Shown piece after piece: positions 46,474 to 58,056 of a DNA stretch of 64,000 bases. The DNA is from Angiostrongylus vasorum. Its lineage: Eukaryota; Nematoda; Chromadorea; Rhabditida; Metastrongylidae. The notes under the pieces are model-generated. The model worked only from the letters and a program-made list of their open reading frames with translations. It did no database searches and was not told the origin of the DNA. Where the stretch lies: assembly GCA_018806985.1 (NCBI GenBank), contig JADANN010000380.1:870501-934500 (forward strand), written 5' to 3'. The translations under genes were made by a program, and so were the position numbers. Positions within the stretch are counted from its first letter, which is position 1. Each line of letters begins with the position of its first letter.

Positions 46474-46559
46474 CTACGATGACATCGGGATCCGTTGAAC
46501 CTCATCTGATGCGCCGATATGTTGTGTCGATGAATAGGCTGCCGACTGATCAATCAACG

Positions 46560-47355
46560 TCTGACTGGACATCGCTTTGTTCGACTATGAGACATGGTTT
46601 GATCACATGAGAGCATTATTAGGTCACTGTTTTTGGCCCAGGGGTAGCAACTAGAACTTCAAAGATTCTGCTTAATATGGTTGTCCTAAGAGAGTGGGTT
46701 TAGTTCAAAATTCTTGGACTCCTTGGATACACCATTGGTATCTCCCTCTCACGTAGAATCTGGGCACCATTACTTTTTTCATTCGCTGTAAGAGACCAGT
46801 CTTTTAGGGCTTGTAACATTTTCTCCTTGTTAGCATTTTGAATTCGCTAAGTCTATTTATTTCCGGAATACCAACATAGCTGTGCCAGGGCGATTCCATG
46901 TTTTCATTCAGGCTGAAACCTCTTTATGGAACGAAGAGAAGTTTACTGCTTTGTGACTAGATTCTTTTTATAATGGTATCGAGCGCGACGTTTAGGCTTC
47001 TCACAAATTATGAACGACAGAACATGCCGAATGGCCATGATACAAAAAGCGGTAATTTAAAAAACTATCGATATGGTACCCAGTAGAGTTAAGGCTAAAA
47101 GCAGACGTTGTTGCGAGGATTTGAAATACTAAGGTTCCCTTAACAACGCAACTATTTTTCTCATAATAAGAAGGCAATGGGATCTGTAACTCTTTGCCAA
47201 AAATTAGACCAAAATTAGACAAGCCAATGTCTTCCGATAGAAGCGTAGAATTTGTGTGTTCTGGGGGTAGACACCCCACTTCAAACCATTCTCAAAGGCG
47301 TTTTATTCGCTGAAATTTTCTGAAGTTTTAGTTGTCGATATCTATGAAAAAGCAT
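46560..47355. other. Intergenic stretch, nothing recognised
   Basis: AT-rich; short frames only, such as 47001-47279 (minus), with no motif. Confidence 0.35.
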
Positions 47356-47363
47356 TATTGGGT

Positions 47364-47480
47364 ACTTAAAAACCGACTTTCAGCTAACCTCGGCAATAAT
47401 AATCAATAATTTTCAACATGATTGAGCTATTATCTGGTTGTCCAGCATGCGTTGAGTGTGCTGATTGAGGCAGAATGACG
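47364..47480 (+). repeat. Penelope/foldback leader fragment
   Basis: Carries 'aaaccgactttcagctaacc', 'tcggcaataataatcaat' and 'ttgagct', the start of the leader module, followed by unrelated sequence. Confidence 0.5.
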
Positions 47481-47934
47481 AGCCCAACTTGTCCATCTTA
47501 GTATAGTTCACGTTGGACAATTTTTGGTTCACTGTTGCAGTCCAAGAGGACCTTTCACCTCCTCCCTCTGAAATTTTTACCAATTTGGGGTATACACACT
47601 GAAATTTTTGACCAATACCAACGATTTTTGTGCCAGTGCTTCTTTTCTACGATGGTTTTGCGAGGATCCGGAAGGTGTCAATCGATCAGTCAGGCTACTT
47701 CGATCAATGCACTATAAATTCCTTTTGATGCACTTCATGCTTTGAAACGAGTTTCATCTCGACTAAACTGATACACTAAATGCCTTTCTCAATGAACACA
47801 ACGCACTTTTCAGCGCACAACAAAAGGACCAAGAATTGGGTAGTTCGACTCTTTTTGCCTGGAGTGCCTGCAAAATGAAGCCTGTTGGTCGGAAAACGAT
47901 TCACTCTTCTGTGACTTAGTTGTAACTAGAGCAT

Positions 47935-48010
47935 TAAGGGTAAAGAGTTCCTGGAAAAGACAGTCGCAGGTTCGAATCTGGCCTGGCGTCCAAGTTTTGC
48001 AAACTTGTCA
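47935..48010 (+). mobile_element. B-box-bearing tRNA-like repeat, family B copy 2
   Basis: Shares 'cctggaaaagacagtcgc', the B-box 'aggttcgaatctgg' and 'cctggcgtc' with 38.16-38.23 kb. Confidence 0.45.
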
Positions 48011-48639
48011 GCATCATAGTGGTAATTGTTTCCCTCATCATACTCTGCTGTGAGAAATCGTATTAGGGAAGCAAGTAAATGGCTAACATGGTGATTTAGA
48101 TGAATGTTTATCGCCTACAGATAGGCGTTGTCCTACTGCTAATGTGCGCTCACGACATTGTTCGTCATCAAGATTCATATCGCCGGTTCGAAAGTTTTCG
48201 AGTCATCTACGCATTTTGCGATTGGAAGCGGTTCTCTTACTCTTGCGCTAACATCTTTCATGTCAATTCCGCAGAGGACAACAAACCGACACAATAAGCC
48301 GAGTAACTCCGTAGACAGCAGATATGAGATAATGAAATGAATGAAGTGTTGGACACATGAAGACAGGTCACCTAGATATCCAGAGTATAGGTTTCATTCT
48401 AGTCAGTGCAATTCCACAGCAAATATCCACCATCAGCAAAGGCGTTCGAAGTTGTATCTAGATTCAAATGTCGCATTTTTTTTCTGGTTTTCTCCATAAA
48501 TGTCATGGAATAATGGTCGCACGTGATTTCTTCTGGTATCCCAGCGTAGCTTCCCTAGGCAGCCCCCTAATTTAACCAGACAGTCACCGGCTATTGAGAA
48601 GCAGAGGAGGTGTTCCTAAGCAAACTCGATACAAAGCTG

Positions 48640-48745
48640 GTGACCCCGAATGAATTTTATTTGGCTGGCTTGGAATAAGATCGAACCAGGAATCCTGTGT
48701 ATATTGGTGCATCCCTAACCACTACGCTAGACGAGTCTAATAAAA
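48640..48745 (-). mobile_element. tRNA-like SINE head
   Basis: On the minus strand 'tcgtctagcgtagtggttag' (A-box) is followed by 'cctggttcgatcttattcc' (B-box) and a 'ggggtcacc' body word. It does not fold cleanly as a tRNA, so it is read as a SINE of a further family. Confidence 0.45.
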
Positions 48746-49014
48746 CACCGTCGACGGATTTTTGTTGCATGTGAAATCTCATTATGTTAACTGACTCATT
48801 TACACTCTTTCACCCCCTTTTTATGGTCCGATATCACATGTTGTGCGGATCTTTTTGCACTTCTTACATCCCAGTCGTTTCTTCGCATCCATCATTTACG
48901 AAAGTCTTCGAACTTCCTCCGTGTGGTTTCGGCTGCTAATTGTGCACTTTTTGAATCCGTTATGAATAAATGCTGGTTCTTGTTATTCTCCCTGGAACCG
49001 CGGAATAATCGTGC

Positions 49015-49115
49015 TAGAGCAACTAGGGTGGGCTCGCAGCGGTATTGAACCCGCAGGGAGAGTTGGTTGCGCTTTGCTCGCAATGTACCACTTCACTACC
49101 ACTACTCTACCTGGG
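49015..49115 (-). mobile_element. tRNA-like SINE head or tRNA pseudogene
   Basis: On the minus strand 'ggtagagtagtggtagtgaa' and 'gcgggttcaataccgc' give A- and B-box-like elements with a longer than normal spacing. The intervening arms do not make a complete cloverleaf. Confidence 0.4.
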
Positions 49116-49159
49116 CCTTCTTTTATTTATTGTTAAGAAATGGTGTGAAATAAACATTA

Positions 49160-49545
49160 TAATGTAGTTTTTTTATACAGGGCGGTTGTTGTTGATATGA
49201 TTGTCAGTTGATGACAATTTGTTTTTCAACTGATAATCTACTCTGCAGCAATCGGTATTTGTTAGATAGCACATAGCGATAAGCAAAACAATACTTTTGA
49301 AACCGACCGTCATTAAACCTCGGTAATAAAATAAACAGCATTTGTTTGTGTCGTTGAGCTTACACTAAAGAGCATCGCGGGTGTGTTCCGCTCATTCGAG
49401 ATGCTCAACTGAGGAAGATCCAGTTCGATTCGAGACGAAGACGCCACATCGAGAAGAGGAACAACTGTGGACGATCGAAAAGGATCGTCTGCTCTGATGA
49501 AGACGAAGACGTCGAAACGTTAGCCGAATAAACATCTCTTTTTCA
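49160..49545 (+). repeat. Foldback element remnant with intact hammerhead-like core
   Basis: An internal piece (49170-49260, 'tatacagggcggttg') and a leader fragment (49300-49350) precede a right arm (49375-49540) that matches 33935-34160. The terminal core reads CTGATGA (49494-49500), A, GACG-AAGA-CGTC (49502-49513), GAAA (49514-49517). The arm ends in 'cgttagccgaataaac'. Confidence 0.65.
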
Positions 49546-49582
49546 ACCTCGTGTAGGCTCAACAATATAAATAAACAGTTCC

Positions 49583-49842
49583 CAAGATCGACTTTCTATT
49601 AACCTCGGCATTAGATTATAAATCTCTTGTTCTCTTTTACAGCAATCGCGAGGTTGTTATTCAGCACACGTTTACTTCCTCACAAATATAACACATAAAA
49701 CACAACGGTAGCTGACGTTTCGGCAGTATCGCTTTCTTCAAAGCCTGGATGGGTACACGAATATGTACACTGTAAAAAGAGAACAATAGATTTAGAATCC
49801 AATGCCGAGGTTAATAGAAAGTCGATTTTGGGAACTGTTAAA
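49583..49842. repeat. Penelope-like terminal module, itself palindromic
   Basis: The outer ends (49585-49640 and 49783-49842) are inverted copies ('gactttctattaacctcggc' facing inward). The interval 49629-49752 is the near-identical reverse complement of 52632-52757. It therefore forms the left inverted terminus of Penelope-like copy 2. The hammerhead-like core on the minus strand here is altered (TTGAAGA, weakened stem II). Confidence 0.7.
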
Positions 49843-50020
49843 AAGAAGTGCCAGCAAGGCATTTTCGCCCTGTCACTAAGACAAAAGATCGTCTTAGGGT
49901 AGACAACAGATCCACTTCCTCTGCCGCTGCATTCAACATCGAGTCCTGCCCAAGTTCATAAAACGGAAACGGCTTTCACGAGCTATGCGGTAAACTAGCC
50001 AACAAGTACGAGGCATCGAA

Positions 50021-52450
50021 ATGGAACTACTTCGTGCCGCACTACGAAAGCAAACGGAACAGCATATTCGCAAGAGGATGAAATGTGTGACGAAGGAACA
50101 TTTTTGTGCTTTGTATTTGGAGGATCAACTTTGGAGGAGAATAGTTGGTGGGTCAATAGTGATGTGCAATTCTATTAGGTCTAATAGTAAAATGACCTTA
50201 CAGCGAAAGTTTGGGAATCTGTTGACTAATTCGCGTGTCTCGACGTCAAGAAATCACAGACAAACGGACTTTGCTAGGAGTCAAAGTACGGTTGATAATG
50301 AATGCATCAAGAAAATCTAAAGTCACCGTGGTTGGGGGGCATAACAATATCTGAAAGTGCGCGCTCGCTATTAGAATTGGGCCCAAGTTTTTGCACTATC
50401 ACAGCCCATTTCTAGAACGACCCTGCGTAGGATAGCATGCAACTTTCATGAGCTTCAAGATCGACTCCGCTATCAGGCCAAACAAGAAACATCAAACAGA
50501 GGTGAAAACCAAGAGACGGCGACATTACCACCATCTCCTTTCCCTAGAACGTCTTTTAGACAGCAGGACCCTAACGACGAAATTTACACAAAATTCCGCA
50601 CGTTTTCGGACGGCGTTCACAACACTTTTAATCACTATCGCGACAGAAGACTTATCCCTAACCTTACAGCCGCACAAAATTTTGGCATGCGAGAAATTAG
50701 AGATTTAATAAGTTCCGAGACCATTAGGCCATCAGTTAGTGGTAAGGAGGGAGAGTTCGTAGTTATTCCCTGCCAGCTAAATGTTAAGATAACTGGGGAA
50801 CATCTTAGTGATGTTACCCTTTATCGCCCATCATCTGAAAAGGGAATACAAAAGTCGATACCGAAAACTAAACAATCAGTGGGTCAAGGTGGCAAAGGCT
50901 GCAGACTTAAAGTCGTCGGTTATTTCGCACTTTAAAGTCAATAGACCAACATGCCCCGTCTTATACCTACTTATTAAAAACCCAAGTTCATATCACTTGA
51001 TGATCTTGCGCCAACTAATCCGTCATCATTTAAGACTAATCCAATTATCAGCTGTGTAGACGGGCCAACGGATAGGATAACCTGGTTTCTAAGCCTAATA
51101 CTAACCCAGCTGCTTAAACATATTCCAGCTCACCTCACGAAAATTCAAATGTTCCTAGAACGTCTACGTAACGCGTCTCCTAATAATGCGTACGTGATGG
51201 AGTCTTTCGACGTACACCTACGTATCAAATGACTCCGCAATGCAAGCCATCTTCGAACTTCGTCTTGAACATGAAGGAAGAATAAATTTGCATGGCTTGT
51301 CCATCCAGCAGTTTATGGCTCTCTTAAAGGAGTGCCTAAATTGCTCGATTTTCAGATGGTTTGGGAAGTATTTCGCGCTAATAAGGGGGTTGGCAATGGG
51401 AGAGCGACTGCCAGCAAACCTTGTCATTGCGTTTATGTCTAAAGTAGAAGCCCCCCGTTCTCGGTCTCCGGCCGCTACTCTACTGCAGGTACATGGATGA
51501 TTGTTTTGTCGTCTTCTGCACGCAGGATGAGATAGACAAATGTTTCGAATTATTGAACGAGCAGTCTGACATTAAGTTCACCCAGGGAGAAACCGAGAAA
51601 AAACTGGCTTCCGTTTCTAAACCTTCAAATAAACCTATCAAGCAGCTGTTACATGACAAAGTGGTACCGAAAGCCAAGTAACAAGAACATCCTCGTTCAT
51701 TTCCTCTCTTCCAACCCCCTAACACACAAAGAGGGCGCTTGTGAGAAACATGTTTCGAACAGACACCTCTGTGTGTACAAGTAAGGAACTAAAGGAGGAA
51801 TCGCGCAACTTGGCTCGGGAATTAGTCATCTCCAATGGCTACAAATAGTAACCCAACGAAATAAGTTTAGAAGGAGAGCTACGTCCCAAAACGAGGGTTT
51901 GGCCGAAACAAAATCCCGTTTATCTTGCCTTTCATTAGCGATGAAAAAGTGTAGCGATAGCGCGATGCTTAAGAAGGGCAGACCTAGAGGAATTGGTAGC
52001 GATAGTAGAAATACCACCGGATACTCTACGTGGGAAGTTGGTTCGCAACTCCCTATATGACCGTCTATGTGAAACACCAAACTGCGTAATTTGCCCTTAC
52101 GGGAGGGACTGAGTTCAGGTATCATATACCTGATTTCTTGTAGTACTTGCGGAGACGAATATATTGGCTAAACGGGCAGACGGTTATGTATCCGCATAAA
52201 AGGAGTCCTAGGTGGAAAACTAAAAATCAAAACAAGGTACGCCACTAGGCACGCATAGGATACAAAAAATAGCGGAGAAGATTTTGATGTAAAATTCGCT
52301 ATCATCGCACGGGAGACTAAAACACCAGCGTGCAAATTCCTCGAGGCTTTTTGGATAAATTCCAAAAATCCGAGAATGAATAGGAGGGAAGAATGCCCTG
52401 AGATAACACGTGATCTAGCTCCCGTATTTCTTAGAACTGATTTTTGATGT
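50021..52450 (+). pseudogene. Penelope-like RT/GIY-YIG polyprotein, broken
   Basis: Fragments in order are: a start region (50021-50320, LRKQTEQHIRKR); an N-terminal block (about 50440-50935) with LISSETIRPSVS and KEGEFVVIPC; and a core with 'NQWVKVAKAADLKSSVIS' and 'CPVLYLLIK' (50808-51000). RT motif regions follow (51240-51500, SIQQFMALLKECLN), with YMDD at 51490-51501 followed by CFVVF. The C-terminal GIY-YIG part begins CGDEYIG (about 52147-52167); a TAA replaces the expected Glu before TGR. The end is TPACKFLEAFWIN (about 52320-52358). Several frameshifts and stops are present. The element would have copied itself through target-primed reverse transcription. Confidence 0.8.
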
Positions 52451-52640
52451 GGGCTGGTGCAGTAATCAATCATATGGGACTCTAAGCGGCTGTTCCTGCT
52501 TGGTGGGAAAGCAGGTAAAGAACGATGGGTTTTTCAAGACTCCGGCGATTGTGTAATTATTGTTCAAATTTTCATCTTTTTGTTTGCGTTGTTTAAGCGT
52601 TTGACCTAGTAAATTACATACTAGTGTACCCTTCCAGGCT

Positions 52641-52664
52641 CTGAAGAAGGCGATACTGCCGAAA
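52641..52664 (+). ncRNA. Hammerhead-ribozyme-like core in the Penelope terminus
   Basis: CTGAAGA (52641-52647), one A, stem GGC/GCC around a GATACT loop (52649-52660), then GAAA (52661-52664). CUGANGA and GAAA flanking a small hairpin are the two conserved strands of a hammerhead. Penelope-like elements are known to carry hammerhead motifs. Against it are an extra A before stem II, no obvious stem III and no cleavage trinucleotide, so activity is not claimed. Confidence 0.35.
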
Positions 52665-52799
52665 CGTCAGCTACGGTTGTGTTGTATGTGTTATATTTGT
52701 AAGGAAGTAAACGTGTGCTGAATAACAACCTCGCGATTGCTGTAAAAAAGAGAACAACAGAAATATAAACAAATGTTGATTATAAAGTAGAATATGATT

Positions 52800-53215
52800 T
52801 CATTTCTAGTTCACTATGTCAGCTACGTTTACGCTGTCTTCAGTTTCATGAACTGATACTCGGCAACTGTCGCCTGTTCGACTCAACTCCGCCCGTCAAG
52901 CGAAATCAGCTGACAAACCATTATGGCACTTGGCCAGTGGTGTGGACTTTGTATTCATGTTATTAATCAATGCAGCAGGTGCTGCTGGTTATCATAAGGT
53001 TGCCACTTTATTCCTAATACATCACTGCTGTTTACAGTTGCGTCATCATGAGTTTATCCTCTTAATCATTAAGTAACTCGAGCCAACACCTACAAGTTCC
53101 ATCAGTCCGCATCTTTCAGCTAACAAACCTTCTCATTGAGCTTTGCTAGCTGAAGTTAATTGAAAAGCACCAGCCCTTTTTACCGTTTTTTGTGGAGAAT
53201 ATAACTACAAGCAAC
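52800..53215. other. Intergenic stretch, nothing recognised
   Basis: No repeat or coding match. Confidence 0.35.
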
Positions 53216-53221
53216 TCACCA

Positions 53222-53385
53222 AACCTTTCCGTGGGGTAGCTCTACTTTGGCTGGATGTCGATGGAAATGTCGATCTTCTTCCAACTTTAAGATGCACTGC
53301 CTTGATGATGCTGCAGATTACGGCTCGACTCCCCGAAACACTCCTATCCACGATGAGGTGGTAAACCATAGAGAAATCATTATCA
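53222..53385 (-). mobile_element. RTE-tail non-autonomous element, 5' fragment
   Basis: Minus orientation. Only the 5' half remains, ending with the palindromic end near 53340-53385 ('ccacgatgaggtggtaaacc'). The RTE-like 3' half is missing, which is unusual for target-primed insertion and implies later deletion. Confidence 0.55.
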
Positions 53386-53699
53386 TTATTATTGTTACTG
53401 TCAATACCACTCTTATTACCATTGCTATGTTAATATTTTGATGGTCTTTTGCACTTGAGTTACTGAATGGTTGATAAGTGACAGATCGACGATTTCTCAT
53501 TGTAACTGGTAACTGTTGCTGTTGCGATTGCTGTTACTGCCGATGTCGCTGTTGATGTTAACCCCGATGACGACGATGTGATCAATACGGATAGGTCTGG
53601 CTAAACGCTGTTTTGAACTCCACTGCCTCTGAACTTCACGACAAAATGCGATTTTTGTGTGTCCAAACTGAGAAATCGGCTCAGTGGCGACTACTCATT

Positions 53700-54110
53700 G
53701 ATCACAATTCGTTTCCAGAACGACTACACCAGGCATAGTACTGGCGAGAAGTTCTCTCTGTGGGATTTAAACTAATGATATGTTTTGCATGAGCATGTAC
53801 GTGAACAATGACTCTTCGTCTAAACCATACCGTTCGGTTTGGTGTGAGCTCAGACCACATAACTGCTATCGCTGGAGCATGAGGCGTCGTGGTTCTTCTC
53901 CTTGTGTCAGACTCTTCCAGACTCCTCGCCATCTCCATAGTCCCTTGCACGATTCGGTTGCCGAGGGCCGTTGTTGCTCTCGGGTTTCGTTGCTGTGTGA
54001 GTTCGTCGGCCGACCGACCTCTCCACCGTCCCGTCCCGGATTCTCCTCGTCATGCTCAGTGACTCGTTTTGTGTAATCCCGTTGCGCCAGCCATTTCCAC
54101 AACGAGTCGA
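53700..54110. other. GC-rich island with open frames on both strands
   Basis: CpG-rich and open on plus (53780-54076) and minus (53866-54102, 53702-53950). The minus product (MWKWLAQRDYTKRV..., Glu/Arg/Gly-rich) is more protein-like. No domain is recognised and no splice sites could be confirmed. Confidence 0.25.
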
Positions 54111-54119
54111 TCAGTCACG

Positions 54120-56195
54120 ATGCTCTTTTCATCTTTATCTCTTCTTCTCTCATTGCTTTTCTAGAACGTTTTCATTTTCAAAAGTTCCGTCACTACGAGA
54201 AGTGCTCCTCGTTTTTTGTTTGCAAATCTGTAACTTTCTTCTGGAGATCCTCTCATGAATCTTCGCGATTTTAGTGGTGGACATCTATGCACGACATTTG
54301 TTCAATCTTAGCTATGCTTTTGTTTTACTCATCATCTAAGAGGTGATGAGATAATGCCCTTTAGCTGCTAATCATTTGAGTTGCATCATTTATTTGATTC
54401 ATGCACTGACCACTTTGCCGACCTTCTTATGATCCTTCACCGAGCACCTCATTTCATTTCTTGTTTTTTTTATTACGATGGTACTTTAGCAGTGAATAAA
54501 GGGTTAGCAATAGCACCAGTATCATTTTCGCTCCTATATGGTTGTTCAGAACAATTGTTGACGATTCTCTGCTTCATATATTCTTTTCTATGCTATAAAA
54601 TTAGGGTATCGAAAAGTGTGCGCAAAATAACAGGAACATCTCACCGGTAAAATTCTTCCTTTCAAGATCTCAAACACTTAGTATTTTCCCGCATTTGTCC
54701 AGTTTTTCCAATCACTCAACTGTTTTGCTCATGGCGCCGACAGTGGACGGCTTTGAGCACTGCTGCGATTGTCCAGCGTTGTCGGTCGGACTGCATGTTT
54801 GCCTCGTCTACTAATGGCGGTGCTTCTCAAGCACTTACTTCCTTCCGACTTTTGTCGCCTGAAGGGGCGCCACGGCTGACATGACGATCATTGCAGTCCT
54901 TCAGCTTTCCTCTTCGGACATTCGGTCTGAGTGTCGCTGTTTAGATTCAGTCAGTTTTCCTTTGGGAGATCCTCATTCTGTCGTAATCTCCCTCACACGA
55001 ATCGTCAAGTATCATTCGTTATTCATACATTCGAAAATCCATAGTCGATCATCATTCCTTGAGTTCTTTGTTTTATCCATAAAATGATTAAATGAAAAGT
55101 AACTAAAGAATCCCATTAAATGTCCAATAAAAACAGCATGAATATTTACACCTTATCATCATCCCCTCCTACACCTTCTTCCAAACCATTGCTTATATTC
55201 AGAAAAGAAAAAAAAAGAGAAAATGGAAATGTGACAGAGATTTTGATGCACAATGAAAAGTAATTCCTTGGCATCATCTACTCCTTAATTCGTTGTTAAA
55301 CTGTAAGTGAAAAGTTTTGGTCCATGTTTCATAATATGTTCCTGGGTTAAATTTTTTCTTTTTTTTCTCTTTATATTCTACGCAATCAGAAGAAAGAAAA
55401 ATGAGGATGATAAAGAAGGATGGGATGGAAGTCGTTCTACTTACAATCTGTTAAAATTGCTTGAAAACCATGATGGCCCTCTTTAAGGATCATGAAGAAA
55501 CGTACTGAGCCTATAGCCCAATATTAATTTGACTGGTAATTTGTAACTTGCTATTTGGATGAGATTTTCCTCTTTCTTCAATTGAAACATCAAAATTAGT
55601 GCTAGGGCTTTTAGAACTCTACCAGTTCACGGATAATGGCTGTGCTATTCCTAGAACGGCAATGATTCCCTAAAACTAGTTTATTATTAACTACCCATCC
55701 AGATGTGAATGTTGAAAAAACGTACCTGTCAGCTGAGATTGTGTATTTCCTCCTATCCCTCTCCCCTTGCATTTCACACCTACGAATGCCCCTTAGTGGA
55801 ACAACTAAACCACGGGGGAAATAATTTCTTAAAGATTAATCTCAGTGTAGCCTCTGTTTAGAAGGTTCGTTGCTTTAAAAACTACTGCATTTCTTCCGAT
55901 CTCTTACATTTACCACTACGATCTCGCGAAAGGAGTGCACACCTTATTGAGAACTACTCTGGTTCTTATTCGTAACAGTTACTCATTTTGTTTTGGCGAT
56001 AATTCAAAATAGGTAGTCCGAGCATTGGAAATCACTGCTCCAGACGCTCACATTCACATCAACCAGCGGATTCAGTAGAGGAAAGGGAATTCGTTGCAAG
56101 TTGCGTGGCAGACGATCGTCACTTCTTGTCCACTAGAGTACGGTCGTTAGTTACTGTGCTTATAAATAGTAGCATTAATAAAGGTTCTTAGTGTC
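54120..56195. other. Intergenic stretch, nothing recognised
   Basis: AT-rich with pyrimidine-rich runs. Chance frames only. Confidence 0.4.
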
Positions 56196-56202
56196 TTTAA
56201 AA

Positions 56203-56478
56203 AACGACAAAGCTCTCAACATTGATTAATCCCTGAGGGATGTGCCATACATTCGACTTCATTAATCATCGTTTGAGGTGATTGAATGACATATGGCCTC
56301 TACAATGACTCGCAGTGACCTACCGATATATCAAGCCAGTGCTGCTATGCTCCCAGACAATTTTGGTACCAATTTGCCGACCCCGGAGAGATGGAAGGCC
56401 TGGCGAGCCTCGGGCGCAGGAATGGATCTCATGTGTATTGCGGGGCGCCTTCGACCATGCGCTACGTGCACCCCTTTA
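56203..56478 (-). mobile_element. tRNA-derived SINE, copy 10
   Basis: Minus orientation and full length, from 'gacaaagctctcaacattg' (3' end) to 'catgcgctacgtgcacccc' (A-box side). The 56293-56571 and 56331-56546 frames are SINE sequence. Confidence 0.75.
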
Positions 56479-56632
56479 GTATGTTTATCGTTATTAAAAA
56501 CGAAGAAAAAGACGAAGCGTTGGGCACCGAATAATCCGTTAGGCATGATTCATGCATTCCTAGCACGCTAACGGAGGAATAATGGTTGTCTTTGAACGGC
56601 AACTTTGAAATCCTATAACTCAGCTTCTCAAA

Positions 56633-57990
56633 TTAAGATCTACATATTTTCGCAAACAAGACAAGGGTTTCGATAACATAAAGTTTTGAATTTCTTGAAG
56701 CATCGAATTCTGCAGATGCTTTTCTTTGCGGCGGTTTAGTTGGAGGTTCTCTCAGGTAGTATTCATCTGAACACGGAAAGAAAAATAGTAGCTGGTTAGT
56801 CAGAAAACTGCATGGTGGGTGGGGTAGTGTTTCGTTGCCAAACTTCTTCGAGATTTGCAGTGTTGGTTGAGCTACATCGGGTCGAACGTTGTTTTTCCAG
56901 GTGATTGCACCATCAGTGTTGCACACGTAGGATATAAACACAATAGTTTTCGTGAGATTTCATCGATTTCGTGATAGCATTTTCCTGCTTCTTCATTCCG
57001 CCAAGCCCGAGACGTTTTATTGGATGGTCCCATCCGCCAAAAGCGAAAAAGTCATCGTAACCATCTCTTGAACCAAATCAGGCTTTGGAAAACGCTTGAG
57101 AGCTTCGTTTCACTTAGCCGCCTTACTGAACGTCGTTTATAGATGTATTCAGTGTATTTTGAAACTTGACTCACAACACATTCGAGAAATAGAGCATTTT
57201 TCCTATAATATTTTTTCCTACTTCTATGAAAGAAGAGCAGAAGCGAACTTCCTCACGATGATCTCTTTGCTCTTCACTTAATTCATTTGGCATCACTAAG
57301 GTTTTTTTCGATCCTGTGATAGGTTTTCGAGAGTGATTTCGATTGGCACCACATGTTTGTGGCAAACTGCTGATAAATGTTCTTGTTCACCTCCGCCATG
57401 AAAACAAACTCTCCTATGTGAAGCTTTAAGGGACCATCGCGACAATAGGCATTCGGAAGCTCTTCCACATCGGTACTTCGATGACATTTCGAGTTGTTGT
57501 CGTTGTTTTATGTCTAAGTTTGAAGTTCTGAAACGAAACGATGCAAAATTTTATGAATACAGATCACCATCTAAACTAACCGAAAAGCCATTATGAGCCA
57601 TGTTTTAGAATAAGCATTGGGAAGCCCTTTGCATGTCCGTACTTCGATAATATTTTAAAAAAAAGGAAGAAAATTGTATGGGTAATTGCTCAGCTATGAC
57701 TACGGAACACCAAGCACGCATTATTTATTGGAAACTTTTTTTTACAAGTTTTATAACGATAAAAAGTCATCGTTTCTGATCCAACCTGGTGCTTCATTAA
57801 GCATTGCAGAGGTGGTTGGACGAATTTCCCCTATGAGGTCTTCCCACGTATATTCCGATGAATTTATCCTCCCAAACAAATCCTTCACCAGTTTGACTAT
57901 TCTGAACGGATGGAGCTTCAACTGGCTCATCATGATGCAAGGCAAACCAACGGCAACATGTGCATACCAAGGTGCCTCCGACGACATCTC
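56633..57990 (-). pseudogene. Probable decayed multi-exon gene, unknown product
   Basis: Protein-like blocks lie in order on the minus strand. 57987-57754 starts MSSEAPWYAHVAVGLPC and contains SSEYTWEDLIGEIRPTTS. About 57487-57283 contains PLKLHIGEFVFMAEVNKN; 57290-57230 contains VMPNELSEEQRDHREEV. About 57075-56960 contains DDFFAFGGWDHPIKRLGL. 56941-56640 contains YVCNTDGAITWKNNVRPD and DEYYLREPPTKPPQRK. The blocks occupy different frames and several end at stops, so either introns or decay separate them. A plausible 42-nt intron with acceptor GTGTTCAG lies at about 56773-56814. No family is recognised. Confidence 0.35.
57440..57660. repeat. Local partial duplication
   Basis: A ~45-bp unit at 57446-57490 ('aggcattcggaagctc...ccgtacttcgat'-like) recurs with about three-quarters identity at 57611-57655 ('aagcattgggaagccctttg...'). 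It lies inside the decayed gene and may reflect an old exon or tandem duplication. Confidence 0.5.
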
Positions 57991-58056
57991 CTCGTGCGCT
58001 CTGCGTTTATCACTATTAGTATTGTTACTATTATAATTACTTCCATTACCAGTATT

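Larger units (their letters stand above)
49583..52757 (+). mobile_element. Penelope-like retroelement, copy 2, with inverted termini
   Basis: Bounded by inverted ~120-bp termini (49629-49752 and 52632-52757) that differ at only a few positions. The interior is one degraded plus-strand coding region (about 50.0-52.45 kb). Size ~3.2 kb, RT plus GIY-YIG nuclease, and inverted or LTR-like ends all match Penelope-like elements. The ends are far better preserved than the coding region, so conversion between them or more recent terminal transposition is possible. Confidence 0.75.
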
